A stretch of 64,000 bases of DNA from Apostichopus japonicus (Eukaryota; Echinodermata; Holothuroidea; Aspidochirotida; Stichopodidae): contig NC_092569.1 of NCBI RefSeq assembly GCF_037975245.1, positions 3,902,001 to 3,966,000 on the forward strand. The letters are read 5' to 3'. The position numbers and the translations under genes are program-made. This document shows positions 30,780 to 59,582 of the stretch, in pieces. Every line of letters starts with the position of its first letter. The stretch's first letter is position 1. Under the pieces are notes generated by a model, which worked only from the letters and a program-made list of their open reading frames with translations, did not search any database and was not told where the DNA came from.

Positions 30780-31965
30780 TTGGAGGCCCCTCCCCAGGAG
30801 AAAATTCTCATTAAGTCCTGTTACAATCCCATTGAACAGGATCCTGTTAAAATTCCCATTGAAAAGGATCCCGTTGGATGAGGTTCCCATAAAGTGGAAC
30901 ACCATTAAAAACCCATTGCATGGGATCCAGTCTTGTGAGCTTTCGTTGAATGGGATCCCATTGAACACGTTACATGGGATACTGTTGTAAGTAGCACTGT
31001 TGAATAGAGTCCTGTTGCATATGGTCCTGTTACATGGGATACTTGGGATACTGTTGTAAGTAGCACTGTTGAATAGAATCCTGTTGCATAGAATCCTGTT
31101 GCATATGGTCCCGTTACATTAGATACTGTTGTAAGTAGCACTGTTGAATAGAATCCTGTTGCATATGGTCCCGTTACATTGGATACTGTTGTAAGTAGCA
31201 CTGTTGAATAGAATCCTGTTGCATATGGTCCCGTTACATTGGATACTGTTGTAAGTAGCACTGTTGAATAGAATCCTCTTGCATATGGTCCCGTTACATT
31301 GGATACTGTTGTAAGTAGCACTGTTGAATATAGAATCCTCTTGCATATACATGGTCCCGTTACATTGGATACTGTTGTAAGTAGCACTGTTGAGTAGAAT
31401 CCTGTTGCATATGGTCCCGTTACATTGGATACTGTTGTAAGTAGCACTGCTGAATAGAATCCTGTTGCATATGGTCCTGTTACATTAGATACTGTTGTAA
31501 GTAGCACTGTTGAATAGAATCCTGTTGCATATGGTCCCGTTACATTGGATACTGTTGTAAGTAGCACTGTTGAATAGAATCCTCTTGCATATGGTCCCGT
31601 TACATTGGATACTGTTGTAAGTAGCACTGTTGAATATAGAATCCTCTTGCATATACATGGTCCCGTTACATTGGATACTGTTGTAAGTAGCACTGTTGAG
31701 TAGAATCCTGTTGCATATGGTCCCGTTACATTGGATACTGTTGTAAGTAGCACTGCTGAATAGAATCCTGTTGCATATGGTCCTGTTACATTAGATACTG
31801 TTGTAAGTAGCACTGTTGAATAGAATCCTGTTGCATATGGTCCCGTTACATTAGATACTGTTGTAAGTAGCACTGCTGAATGGAATCCTGTTGCATATGG
31901 TCCCGTTACATGAGATACTGTTGTTAGTAGCACTGTTGAATAGAATCCTGTTGCATACGGTCTTT
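30780..31965. repeat. Nested minisatellite: GGATCC-rich short units, then 60-bp units
   Basis: At 30810-30970 short units share CCCATTGAA and GGATCC. From about 30990 to 31965 some 16 units of 60 bp follow, each made of four related ~15-bp pieces (GATACTGTTGTAA, TAGCACTGTTGAAT, GAATCCTGTTGCAT, GGTCCCGTTACAT). Because 60 is divisible by three, the minus strand stays open for 379 codons with a repeated VSNVTGPYATGFYSTVLLTT peptide. No start context, signal peptide or splice evidence supports a gene. The matching place in unit 2 (43320-43620) has only the short units. Confidence 0.92.
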
Positions 31966-32627
31966 CATTCATGTCATTATACGTCCTTGAGTCTGCTTGC
32001 ATTGAATGAAGGCATGTCCAACGACCCCCAACATTACATACCATATGGCATATTATGCTACCATATGCACAGGCTGGTGGTGCGGTTGAGATTACACTCT
32101 GAGAGGAATATATAGAATTAGGCAGAAAACTAATTCCTCCTCATATATCACTTAAAAATGTAAATATTCAATTACACACGAAAATATTTTTACTAAAATA
32201 TGTCTCTTTATACTTAAAGGAGGGTAGGGGGTGAGAAAAACTATTGAAACAAGAAAATGGAAAAGTGTGCAACCATTCGTTTCTCTTATGTTTTTTAGGA
32301 ATCTAACTGATCCCTGTAGAATCTCTCTGAGTTTTTGCAGTGTCATTTATTTACCTATTTCTGTAAACAGTCTATATTTTGTTACTGAGTGAGTGCTGCA
32401 TGTATATGCACCATAATGTACACAATAAGTTCTGTTATTCACTTTACATAGTGAGCCACATATTAATATACTATGTTTTTTGCACAGTCATGTCCAATAC
32501 ACTGATAGTGTTATACCAGCAGGTTGTAACATTCAAAGTGACATTGAGCACATTTTAAATATAAATCAGGTACCTTGCAAGATCAATTTATGTTGTCCAG
32601 TTACAGAGTTGTTGACAATTCATAATC

Positions 32628-32745
32628 ATGGACGTTAAATATGAATGTAAGAGTCTAATTTCGGTCAGCTTGTGGCTTTGATAAGCCAATGAGGCTACTT
32701 TGTGAGTCCTGCTTGCAGGAGGATGTTAAATACATACATACATAC
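32628..32745 (+). mobile_element. 5'-truncated tRNA-derived SINE (family 1)
   Basis: Only the 3' body is present: CATGGACGTTAAATATGAAT, TTTCGGTCAGCTTG, GTCCTGCTTGCAGGAGGA and a (CATA)n tail. It matches the full elements at 25291 and 41114. Confidence 0.8.
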
Positions 32746-32893
32746 TATAAGGTGGAACTTTGATCTGAGATGTAGTACATTATAAACTTTGCAGTCAATT
32801 GTTTGCACGTGTTCAAATATTGTAAAATTTCCATGATGACTGTGCATTAATTTAGCAGAGTACTGTGTAACTGCATGGCGTACAGGACTGCAC

Positions 32894-33003
32894 TATATAA
32901 ACAGTATATTTACTCATCGAGTCATTCAAGTTTTCATATCTCCAGCTTGCGGAACAAAGTACTGAGCACTCAGAAGTCCAGTTGCAGTGAATTTACAGTA
33001 CTT
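32894..33003 (+). promoter_or_regulatory. Candidate core promoter and noncoding first exon, PTGR1 copy C
   Basis: TATATAAA at 32894-32901 is 30 bp before the A of the initiator TCATTC (A+1 = 32924). The exon-like CTTGCGGAACAAAGTACTGA block ends at a GTAAGT donor (GT at 33004). The coding exon, about 1.2 kb downstream, is preceded by CCCATGCACAG. Layout and spacing equal those of copy B. Confidence 0.6.
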
Positions 33004-34167
33004 GTAAGTTGTTACTAATTAATGTTAATTTCTCTCTCTCTCTTTATACAATGTAACTTGTTTGTATTTGTGAAGTTTATTTATATTTATGACTTATACT
33101 GCAAGGGAAATTCTGTGTTCAGCGTGCAGTTTATATATTGTCAGGACAGTGCAGTAGAATTGTACCTGCAGTATCTCAATAGGAGCTTTGGTCAAGTCTC
33201 TATAAACAAATTCAATCATCTTTCCAGTTGTAGTTGAAATGGTAGATGTGGGTGCAGTCCTAATTTTTAAAGTAGGTGTCCTACCTTTTTGGTGCAACAT
33301 GCTGCAGAAGGCGTCATTGCAATCGCGAAGTGATCGCCCCTCACTGTGGGAGTCAAGGGGCCTGCCTTCGAGGCCCTAGCATGCAGGGGTTAAGGGGGCA
33401 ACGCCCCCTTATAAACTTTGAGGTATAGGCGGGTAAAATGCAAGCTGTTTAGTTAGTCAAAATGAGATTTGATTGGTAAAATTAGGGAAAGTTGGGGGAA
33501 AAAAGAAAAAAAAAACAATCATCGTTGTATCATTTCTGTTACATATGCATACTCTTTTCTGAAAACTTTGCACAGCTTCATATATTTTTTGCAAGCCGTG
33601 CACGGAAAAATAGGCCGTCATTTCGCCAAAACTGGCCGTGGAAAATACAGCTGGACGGCTGGCTGCCTAAACCACTGGTTCATGGTACTAATCACATAGG
33701 GTACATACAATATATGGTACCCTATATGTGTTTGAAGGTATTGAAGCATATGTTATCCTATGGTATTCTGCAATTCTCCAGTAGGAATCTATCCCAAATA
33801 TGCTAGAAGTTAGTCAAGAATGGTCACTCATGTTCTAATATCACCAGACATTTATACCTTCCAACAAATTACTTACCACAGTGGTCAGAACTAGCTGTAT
33901 TTTCTGTCAATTTCTGTCAATTTTCTGTATTTTCTGTGAATGAACTCTTTTGAGGGTCAGAGCCTTCAGAAATGTAGCTTTTGAAAAGAAACCTGTTAAT
34001 GATTATGCTAAGTTTAAACACTAATTAACATTTTGCTCAATTAAACAACTACTGTAGCTCACCAACAAATTGCTAGATCAGCTACAAATATTGCTGCAAT
34101 AATTATGTGCTTCTGTTTAATCTCATACATGATATTCTATGTCCCCCATGCACAGAATAACAGTATC

Positions 34168-41773
<7,606 letters not shown>

Positions 41774-41934
41774 GTGACGAGAAAAATAAGTGCCTCGTCT
41801 TTCGTCTCGTCGGTCCGACCGCTTGTCCGTGAAACATTCTCATCTCCGAAGCATACTCTAGCGCACATTTTTGATAAACCGTTTCATTGTCTCACTTTGT
41901 CTAAACTTAGTTGTTTATTAATATTTTTATGAAT

Positions 41935-41988
41935 CCTGGTGGAGGCTGGACGTTTTTTCACTGTTCTTGATTTTCCAACTCATTCAAT

Positions 41989-42066
<78 letters not shown>
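41935..42066 (+). mobile_element. Family-3 SINE 3' fragment and (TA)n after copy C
   Basis: CCTGGTGGAGGCTGGACG to TTTTCCAACTCATTCAATTA, then about 75 bp of TA. Equivalent to 29158-29244 after copy B, but here the TA run follows directly and the family-2 element is absent. Confidence 0.75.
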
Positions 42067-42069
<3 letters not shown>

Positions 42070-42151
42070 CATTAGGTCATGGTCATGGTTCATAAGGTCG
42101 TTTGGACATCATTAGGTCATGTTACAAGCATCACTATCTAAGATTCGGCAT

Positions 42152-42410
42152 TTACAAAACGCATTACCTCCATTACAGAAAATAAACATTTGTAGCAAAA
42201 TAATGTGAAGACAAAAAATGTCAGAAAAATGGAGCACATTTGACTGGATGATGTCATATTTAGACTTGATCAAGTCTTCAACCTTTCATGTGACAGTGCA
42301 TTAAATCTGTGATATCTCCCAAATGGAATTAGAGTTTTCTATTAGCAGTGATGATGGTAGAGTTTGTTGTCTTCATTATTAAAAGTCAAACTGGACAGAG
42401 TTTATTGAGA
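42152..42410. other. ~260-bp block present only in unit 2
   Basis: Unit 1 reads GATTCGGCATT then AGTATTTTAATGG without a gap (about 29905). Unit 2 has about 260 bp between the same words. No terminal repeats or target duplication were seen, so insertion here and deletion in unit 1 are equally possible. Unit 2 from 42411 to 43160 is collinear noncoding sequence with nothing recognised. Confidence 0.7.
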
Positions 42411-43319
42411 GTATTTTAATGGAATAGCGATAATGAGGGTAGGGTTTGTTCTAGTAGTACTTTAAGCCTACCAAGGGTTAATTACCAGCTGTGTAGCAAA
42501 GATCATGATCAATAAATTTCAGTTAACCCACTCCCACCCCTGTCCACACTACCCCTCTCCTCCACCACATGATGTAGGACCTCAGCTAACAGCTTGAATC
42601 AACCCACTGTGAAGTTATGAGTCGTCACCTTAAAATATCTAACGAGTCATGTTTGATATTGAAATTTTTTAAGAGTTTATAAAGCTGAACAAGCTGAACA
42701 ACAAATATCATAGTTTGATTTTTTTTTACATATTTACAAATTTTAAGCTTCCTGTGTTCTCCTTTTCTTTTGATTTTCCTTCTCTTAACTAAGTTGTTAC
42801 ATGATGTCAGTCATATGTATGCAAATTGATAACATCATAGGTAAATTATGCAAATAGGATAATTAATTCATCGAACTTGCTTTATGAGTTTGGATAATAT
42901 CCACAATTTTGCAATAATCTAGTAAACTTTTACTAGTTACTGTTAACCAAAGAATATTTTTCCTTCTTTTGCAAGATTTCACAAGCTTGTCTTAAATTTA
43001 TGAAATATATCTTGAATTTATACAACTCTTATGTGACTAGCATCTTCATTCCATGGAAGTGTATAAGACTGGGAACCCATTGATTGAAATTGTACCAGAT
43101 ACCAATATCTTAATATAATTAAATAAGTATACTAGGGGCCACAAGTTGGTCTGATTTAAAAGATTGAATTTAGGTCTCATCAAGTAAACCAATGATAGGT
43201 GAACAAGTACATCCAACAAGTGTCTTATGCAGTTCCAGACTTATAGGGGGGGGGGGGTGCAAATGGGGCAATTGCCTTGGGCGAGCTCCCATGTTGGAGG
43301 CCCCTCCCCGGGAGAAAAT

Positions 43320-43620
43320 TCCCATTAAGTCCCGTTGAATCCCATTGAATTCCAACATAGTATTTGGACACTTTCAACAGAACCCCATTGAAATCCCATT
43401 GTCCCGTGAATAGGATCCCGGTGGATGATGTCCCGAATAAAATCCCATTGAACAGGATCCCATTTAAATCCCATTGAACAGGATCCCGTTAAAATCCCAT
43501 TGAAAAGGATCCCGTTGGATGAGATTGCCATTAAGTGGAATACCATTGAAATCCCATTGCATGGGATCCAGTCGTATGAGCTTTCTTTGAATGGGATCCC
43601 ATTGAAGCAGGCCCACGTTA
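43320..43620. repeat. GGATCC-rich short minisatellite (unit 2)
   Basis: About a dozen units of 20-28 bp share AATCCCATTGAA and AGGATCCC. This is the counterpart of 30780-30980 without the 60-bp expansion. It marks the right end of the duplicated segment. Confidence 0.85.
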
Positions 43621-43947
43621 CTGATGTCCTGTTACGGTGATGTTTTTGTTTTTACATCATGATGGTGGCACGGAATATGATGGGGTGCGGGTGGGGGCAA
43701 CTTGTGGTCTGCACGGGGAGGGGCACGGCCAAGCCCACAGTGTGCCCCATCTTGGCTACGGGCCTGTGTATGCCTCTAAAACTGGCATCAGTTTTACCTC
43801 CCAGGTACGGCATGGCGTCTTGCCTGCACCACTAACAGTTAACCAAAGATTTTCTAAACAGCTTTAAATGATCCCCAACAATATGCTCCTTATTTTCATA
43901 CCCTCCGTACAGGGCAAAAATAATAATGATGCTGATGATGATGAGGT

Positions 43948-43994
<47 letters not shown>

Positions 43995-43995
<1 letters not shown>

Positions 43996-44117
43996 GAAAA
44001 CATAATGAGAAGGAAAATCCAGAACAGTGAAAAAACTTCCAGCCTCCATCGGGATTCGAACCCGGGCCTCCCGCTTTGTACGCGGACACCCTAACCAACT
44101 AGGCTATGGACGCCGAT
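43995..44117 (-). mobile_element. tRNA-derived SINE (family 3)
   Basis: The minus strand begins GGCGTCCATAGCCTAGTTGG, an A box in a tRNA D-arm context, then has a B box GGGTTCGAATCCC (about 44050-44062) and a body GGAGGCTGGAAGTTTTTTCA that runs into TA repeats. The anticodon loop would be GTACAAA on a CCGC/GCGG stem, and the acceptor stem pairs poorly. It is read as a SINE head and not a working tRNA gene. Confidence 0.8.
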
Positions 44118-44130
44118 TGTATGTCCAGAG

Positions 44131-44341
<211 letters not shown>

Positions 44342-44403
44342 ACATCTTCTCTATAAAACAGTTTCAATTCCTGCTACTCCTTGTCACTTTCGGTGATCAT
44401 GCA

Positions 44404-44435
44404 CTGAAGAAGAGCTAGTTTTGCTCGAAAGCTCT
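44404..44435 (+). other. Hammerhead-core-like motif (weak)
   Basis: CTGAAGA, one spacer base, GAGC, loop TAGTTTT, GCTC, GAAA. The two boxes and a 4-bp stem fit the hammerhead pattern. The surrounding arms were not resolved, and a chance or decayed match is possible. Confidence 0.3.
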
Positions 44436-44566
44436 GCAAAAAAACAAACATTGGCTGTTTTACTTCCAATAACTTACCTAATTCAATTATTGTATCTCAC
44501 TCGAGATCCAGCCTTTCTCTAAATGCAGCATAGTTGTTTAACAGTTTTTCCGTATTCCTATATATA

Positions 44567-44753
44567 TAGATATAAATAATGTACACTCGTACAGAGTTTG
44601 CGCTATTACTCGAGTTTCATGCTTCTTCGCAATCGTCAGATAGCTAATATATATATATATATATATATCATTAGCTATATCTGACGATTGCGAAGAAGCA
44701 TGAAACTCGAGTAATAGCGCAAACTCTGTACGAGTGTACATTATTTATATCTA
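44567..44753. repeat. Near-perfect 187-bp palindrome with TA centre
   Basis: The left arm (TAGATATAAATAATGTACAC onward) and the right arm (ending GTGTACATTATTTATATCTA) are complementary over about 80 bp. The arms include GTACAGAGTTTGCGC and CGAAGAAGCATGAAAC and enclose a short (TA)n at 44648-44669. No coding content. Confidence 0.9.
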
Positions 44754-44759
44754 TCCAGC

Positions 44760-44811
44760 TCTTTACCCAGGTATATTGAGCACTCTTCACCTGGAATTAA
44801 TGTCATTTATC

Positions 44812-44862
<51 letters not shown>

Positions 44863-46238
44863 CAAAGTGGACAAATTGAGTTTTAAAAATATTCGATGAC
44901 AAAAAGGAGAAACATATTCCGTTAAATTTAGGACGACGAGATATCATGCATGGCAAAATACTGTATTACATATTAAAATCAATATATTAGTATTTGCTTA
45001 TCATTATAATAAAGGTATAGATCTTCTAATATTGTGTGTAATAATACGCATCTTTATATGAATGACGTGTTTGTTGTTTGTTTATTTTTATATACTACAT
45101 CCTTCCTTTTCATTTTATCATAACACTACTATAGACTATATATGAATCGTCTTACTTAAATATATTTTCAAATCATCTCCTAGCTTGTTATCATTTCTTT
45201 TTGCCCTCTGCAATCTTTAATGTTTATCTTCATTATATTCAAGGTTGTTTTATTACTTTCTTTCCAATATGCTTTATCTATTGTCTCGTCAAGTTTTGAT
45301 GGACTTTGTAAAAGAAAAAAAATTGTGAGGGACGGGTCGAAATCGGTATTGTTAATATACGCCTAATTTTTTTTTTTTTTTTTTAAGTATATATATTTTT
45401 TTTCTCTAAAATACAAATACAAAAAGCAAATCCGATTGGTTGAAATGAATAGAGTTCTATATATTCAAGAAATTCCATCGTTTCGTCATCTTCATTAAAT
45501 TATTGGAAGAAAATGTTTGATATTCCCATTCCAATAATTAGGTCGGGTTTTTCTCTTTACCTCTCTTGCTGGCTCAGAAGTTAGAGCAAGACAATACCAG
45601 AAAGAAAAAAATGGTGATATTAAAAAAAAAAAAAAAAAAAAATGCCTTCTAAGACATATATCGAGTATTTATTATAATAAAGAATGTACATAGTGCAGCT
45701 CTTATGATAACTTTATTTGCAGTTATTGGACAAGAAAATCGATAATGTCAATGAAATCAATAATTGTTGATTATGCGTATACAGTCACCCTTTATTTATC
45801 CGTCGAACAAGGAAAAACTATGTCTTCGTTATTGAGAATCGTGGTGAAAATGTCAGACCATCGTTTCTCTAATTTAAATGGAAACAAATAAAGTCATTAA
45901 AGTCACATCTTAATATAATAAAGTATATGTACGGGTAGTAAGACCCATCCTTCGTCTTTTGACGTCGGTTTCTGTGATGCAACTCTTTTGTAAGAATCAA
46001 GAGTTTAGTCTTTCAAAATGGGTTACATTCAATCAACAATATCTAAAGGGTATATAAACAAGATATTGGAGTATTGTACTTCTCTCTCCACCTCCCTTCC
46101 CCTCCCCTCTCTCTTTCCCTCCCCTCTCCCTTCCTCCCCTCCTCTCCCTCCACCCCCTCCATCCCACCCCCTTTGTCTCTCTCTCTTTATCAGATATATA
46201 CGGTAAGTGTTACATTGTCAACCACTGGAATCTCCCCG
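44760..46238. other. No gene seen; spacer before the fibrinogen-domain gene
   Basis: AT-rich, with (TA)n at 44815-44859, T runs near 45370 and an A run near 45622. A pyrimidine-rich tract (CTCCCC-type) at 46081-46185 lies just beyond the 3' end of the minus-strand gene. No AATAAA signal could be placed confidently. Confidence 0.6.
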
Positions 46239-56973
<10,735 letters not shown>

Positions 56974-56994
56974 CAAGCGCGGCGATATTCGTTA

Positions 56995-57185
56995 GTCCTT
57001 ATGTGGATACTTGCGTGTCGCCACGTAATGACCAACGAACTGCGTTAGTCCTTATGTAGATACTCGAATCGCCACATAAGGACATGTAAATATGTGGCAG
57101 TGTAAGGATCGCATGATAATTATGGTCATTATGTGGAGGTGCTGTTAGTGCCACATAAGGACTTCAATGTGCACATAATGACTTA
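56995..57185. repeat. Cluster of CCTTATGTGG / CCACATAAGG motifs
   Basis: GTCCTTATGTGG-type words or their complement, some with one base changed, occur at about 56995, 57018, 57048, 57071, 57124, 57152 and 57172, in both orientations and at uneven spacing. They differ by one base from the CArG consensus CC(A/T)6GG. No function is shown. Confidence 0.6.
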
Positions 57186-57189
57186 TGTT

Positions 57190-58955
57190 TACATAACTTT
57201 TTTTGCATATTTGTCGGTTTTGGCGTTCCACAGATGAGACCTGGGAATTTCATTCGTTATTGACTTACTTACCACTTCATATAAAACAGGGAAGTTGTAA
57301 CAGCTCCCTGCACAGAGTATAGCTGTTTAATCCGCTGTCTCATTCATTATTGGCTCTAGACCACGACGGACGCGTAGAAAGGATATTATATTCAAGTCTT
57401 ACACATATTGCAAAACTGTATTTTACACATTGCGCATTTACTATCATCTTGAGAAAACGTTAAAAAAAATATTAAAATTTCCTTCTGATATACTTAGCAC
57501 TACTGTTCGAAATGCCAACATTGTTGGGGGGGGGGGGGATAGTGGGGATGTGAATAACCGTTTTGATGAAATATAGGCTGCTAACGATGATTTTCAGATT
57601 TTTTTCATTTTGCGAACATCCCGTCTGCCAAAATTTTGACATCTGCAATACTTCGGAAGTTCTAAAAAGGTAATTTTCAGATTTTTGCCATTTGTAAAAA
57701 TGGTAGCAAATGTGCAAAACACTTTTCAGATTTCACCGTTTTACATCATTAGTACATCTCGACGTTAATAGTCCCGTGTCCCTTAACATGCCAAAAGTCT
57801 GATAATGGTCAACGGCGCTCACGTATTGCAGTAGTCTTGTTAAGACCCTAGTATGAACAGCCTAGTGTAGGCCCACCTTTCTTTTTCTCAGAGCCATTTC
57901 CCCGTATATGTTTGCTGTACTGCCCAGAGAACGCCCCGGTAACGCTTTCGATAACTAATTTGTATCGGCAGTGGGCAAGCACATTCGATCGTGATAGGCA
58001 GAAACGGACCCTGAGGCATGTACAGTTTGCTCGCGAGAAAAAGAGTAGTACAAACGACTTGGCCAAGACTAATATTTCAACAGCGATTTGACTGCCAATG
58101 TAAGTAGTTCCACAAGGAGACACTAAAGTTAATTATTTCCCTTGATGGGCTGGGACTAATATGAACGACCAGAGCCGATAGGAAAGTACTTTTGCTCAAA
58201 TCTGGGGCCAATACTGATCATGATCTCTAACAAGGAAAATATTTCTCATCCATTTTCTGCCAACTTTCAGATTTTCGTTATTTCTCAAACAGGTGCATGC
58301 ACAGTTCATAACTTATTTTAACTTATCATGATCACTATAGAAGATCAACGATAGTGTTAGAAATCCGAACAGCTAGAAGACAGTTCATAGATCACTATTA
58401 CCCCCCCCCCCCCCCCTCAACCAACTACGCTAGAATATGGAAACTATGTTCACATTAAGAGCCATGCAATTCCACTGCTACCCAAGCTCAAAGTTTCTTA
58501 TAGTGATGGATGAGTTGACCATTGTGACCATGGCTCTGAATTGTGTGTGAAGCCTTGTCAGACCTTCAGAGCTGTATTGTTGACACATCAACAAATTTAG
58601 CAATGTGCTCCATCAGGTTAACACTGATGACCCACCTGTAAGTTATCGCAGCGAGTTCCTATTCAGAAGAGCAATTCCCTGTTTATAGCAAATTACTAGA
58701 GGTCACGGATGGAATTATTATTGCCAACTGGTTGAACCATGGAGCTATGAACAGATAGCTCCATGGTTGAACTAGCGCCGATAAATTCGCGTTCCACACG
58801 CCAATGGTAAACACGCACAGCAAGTGGAAGGCGTGCCAAACAACACGGTCAAATGTTACTTGTTAGCATATTACTATACATGTACCATTGAGGGCTTCTA
58901 GTATACTAAGTAGTTGTAAAATACTGTCATTATCAACTCATCGCGAGAAACAAGC
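57190..58955. other. 5' flank of the acetyl-CoA synthetase gene; no other gene seen
   Basis: Unique AT-rich sequence with a G run near 57530 and a C run near 58400. A 91-codon minus-strand frame (57848-58123) is unsupported. No TATA box at a proper distance was recognised. The 5' untranslated region before ATG 58956 reads CATCGCGAGAAACAAGC. Confidence 0.55.
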
Positions 58956-59278
58956 ATGGATGCCGGGGACTCTGCTGAAAAGGTTTTCGCACCAAACGTT
59001 GAGGTGCAGCAAAGTGCCCACGTGAAAAGCCTTGATGAATATAAGACACTTTATCAAAAGTCCATCGATGAGCCAGTGGCGTTTTGGGGAGAAATACTGC
59101 AAGATTTTCATCTGGAGAAACAGCCCCGACCAAACAAAAGCCTCGAGTTCAATTTTAACTGTGATGACGGTCCAATAGGTGTGAAATGGTTCCAGGGGGC
59201 CACTACTAATGTATGCTACAATGTTTTGGACAGAATCGTCAAAGAGAAGGGCAAAGGAGATAAAATTGCCTTTTACTG
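58956..59278 (+). CDS. ACSS2: Acetyl-CoA synthetase, cytosolic type, first coding exon (partial)
   Basis: AMP-forming acetate-CoA ligase, which makes acetyl-CoA from acetate, ATP and CoA in the cytosol and nucleus. This exon encodes 107 residues plus two bases. It starts MDAGDSAEKVFAPN and contains YQKSIDEPVAFWGEI, LEFNFNCDDGPIGVKWFQG, TNVCYNVLDRIV and GDKIAFYW. This is the ACSS N-terminal domain up to the residue before the conserved EGN segment. It ends at a GTAAGA donor (GT at 59279-59280), and the split codon TG fits a following G for tryptophan. No further exon was found up to base 64000, so intron 1 exceeds 4.7 kb and the adenylation domain lies outside. The orientation is divergent from the fibrinogen-domain gene; no shared regulation is visible. 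Confidence 0.92.
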
Positions 59279-59495
59279 GTAAGACTAAGAGAGTAAGAAC
59301 CTCGGTAGTCAACGTCCTATCTTGGCAGGCAGTGACTTACTGTATACTGTTGCGCGGTCATGTTATTGTTACTTGTTAGCATTAGCCTAGGCTAGAGTTT
59401 AGGCTAAGCATACACTGTACTCTAGGCAAGGATGAACAGTAAGTGTCAAAGCTCTTATCAATGTAATCCCCGATGAGACTATTCAAATCTTTTCA

Positions 59496-59582
59496 AAGTC
59501 CAACATCCCTGCATTGACAACACATACTAGTGAATAGTGTCACTAGCCTAGTATGTGTTGTCAATGCAGGGATGTTGGACTT
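59496..59582. repeat. Perfect 34-bp inverted repeat with 19-nt loop
   Basis: AAGTCCAACATCCCTGCATT at 59496 and onward is exactly complementary to the stretch ending GCAGGGATGTTGGACTT at 59582. The loop is 59530-59548. It lies in the first intron of the acetyl-CoA synthetase gene, and an RNA copy would form a long hairpin. Confidence 0.9.

Noticed and set aside
30905-32044. 379-codon minus-strand open frame with a 20-residue repeat
   Set aside because: The unit is 60 bp, so one clean unit keeps the whole array open. No start context, signal peptide, splice sites or coding bias outside the array, and the paralogous segment lacks it.
44047-44117. Possible tRNA gene on the minus strand
   Set aside because: The A and B boxes are good, but the acceptor stem pairs poorly, the anticodon loop is unconvincing, and a SINE body follows that recurs at two other places.
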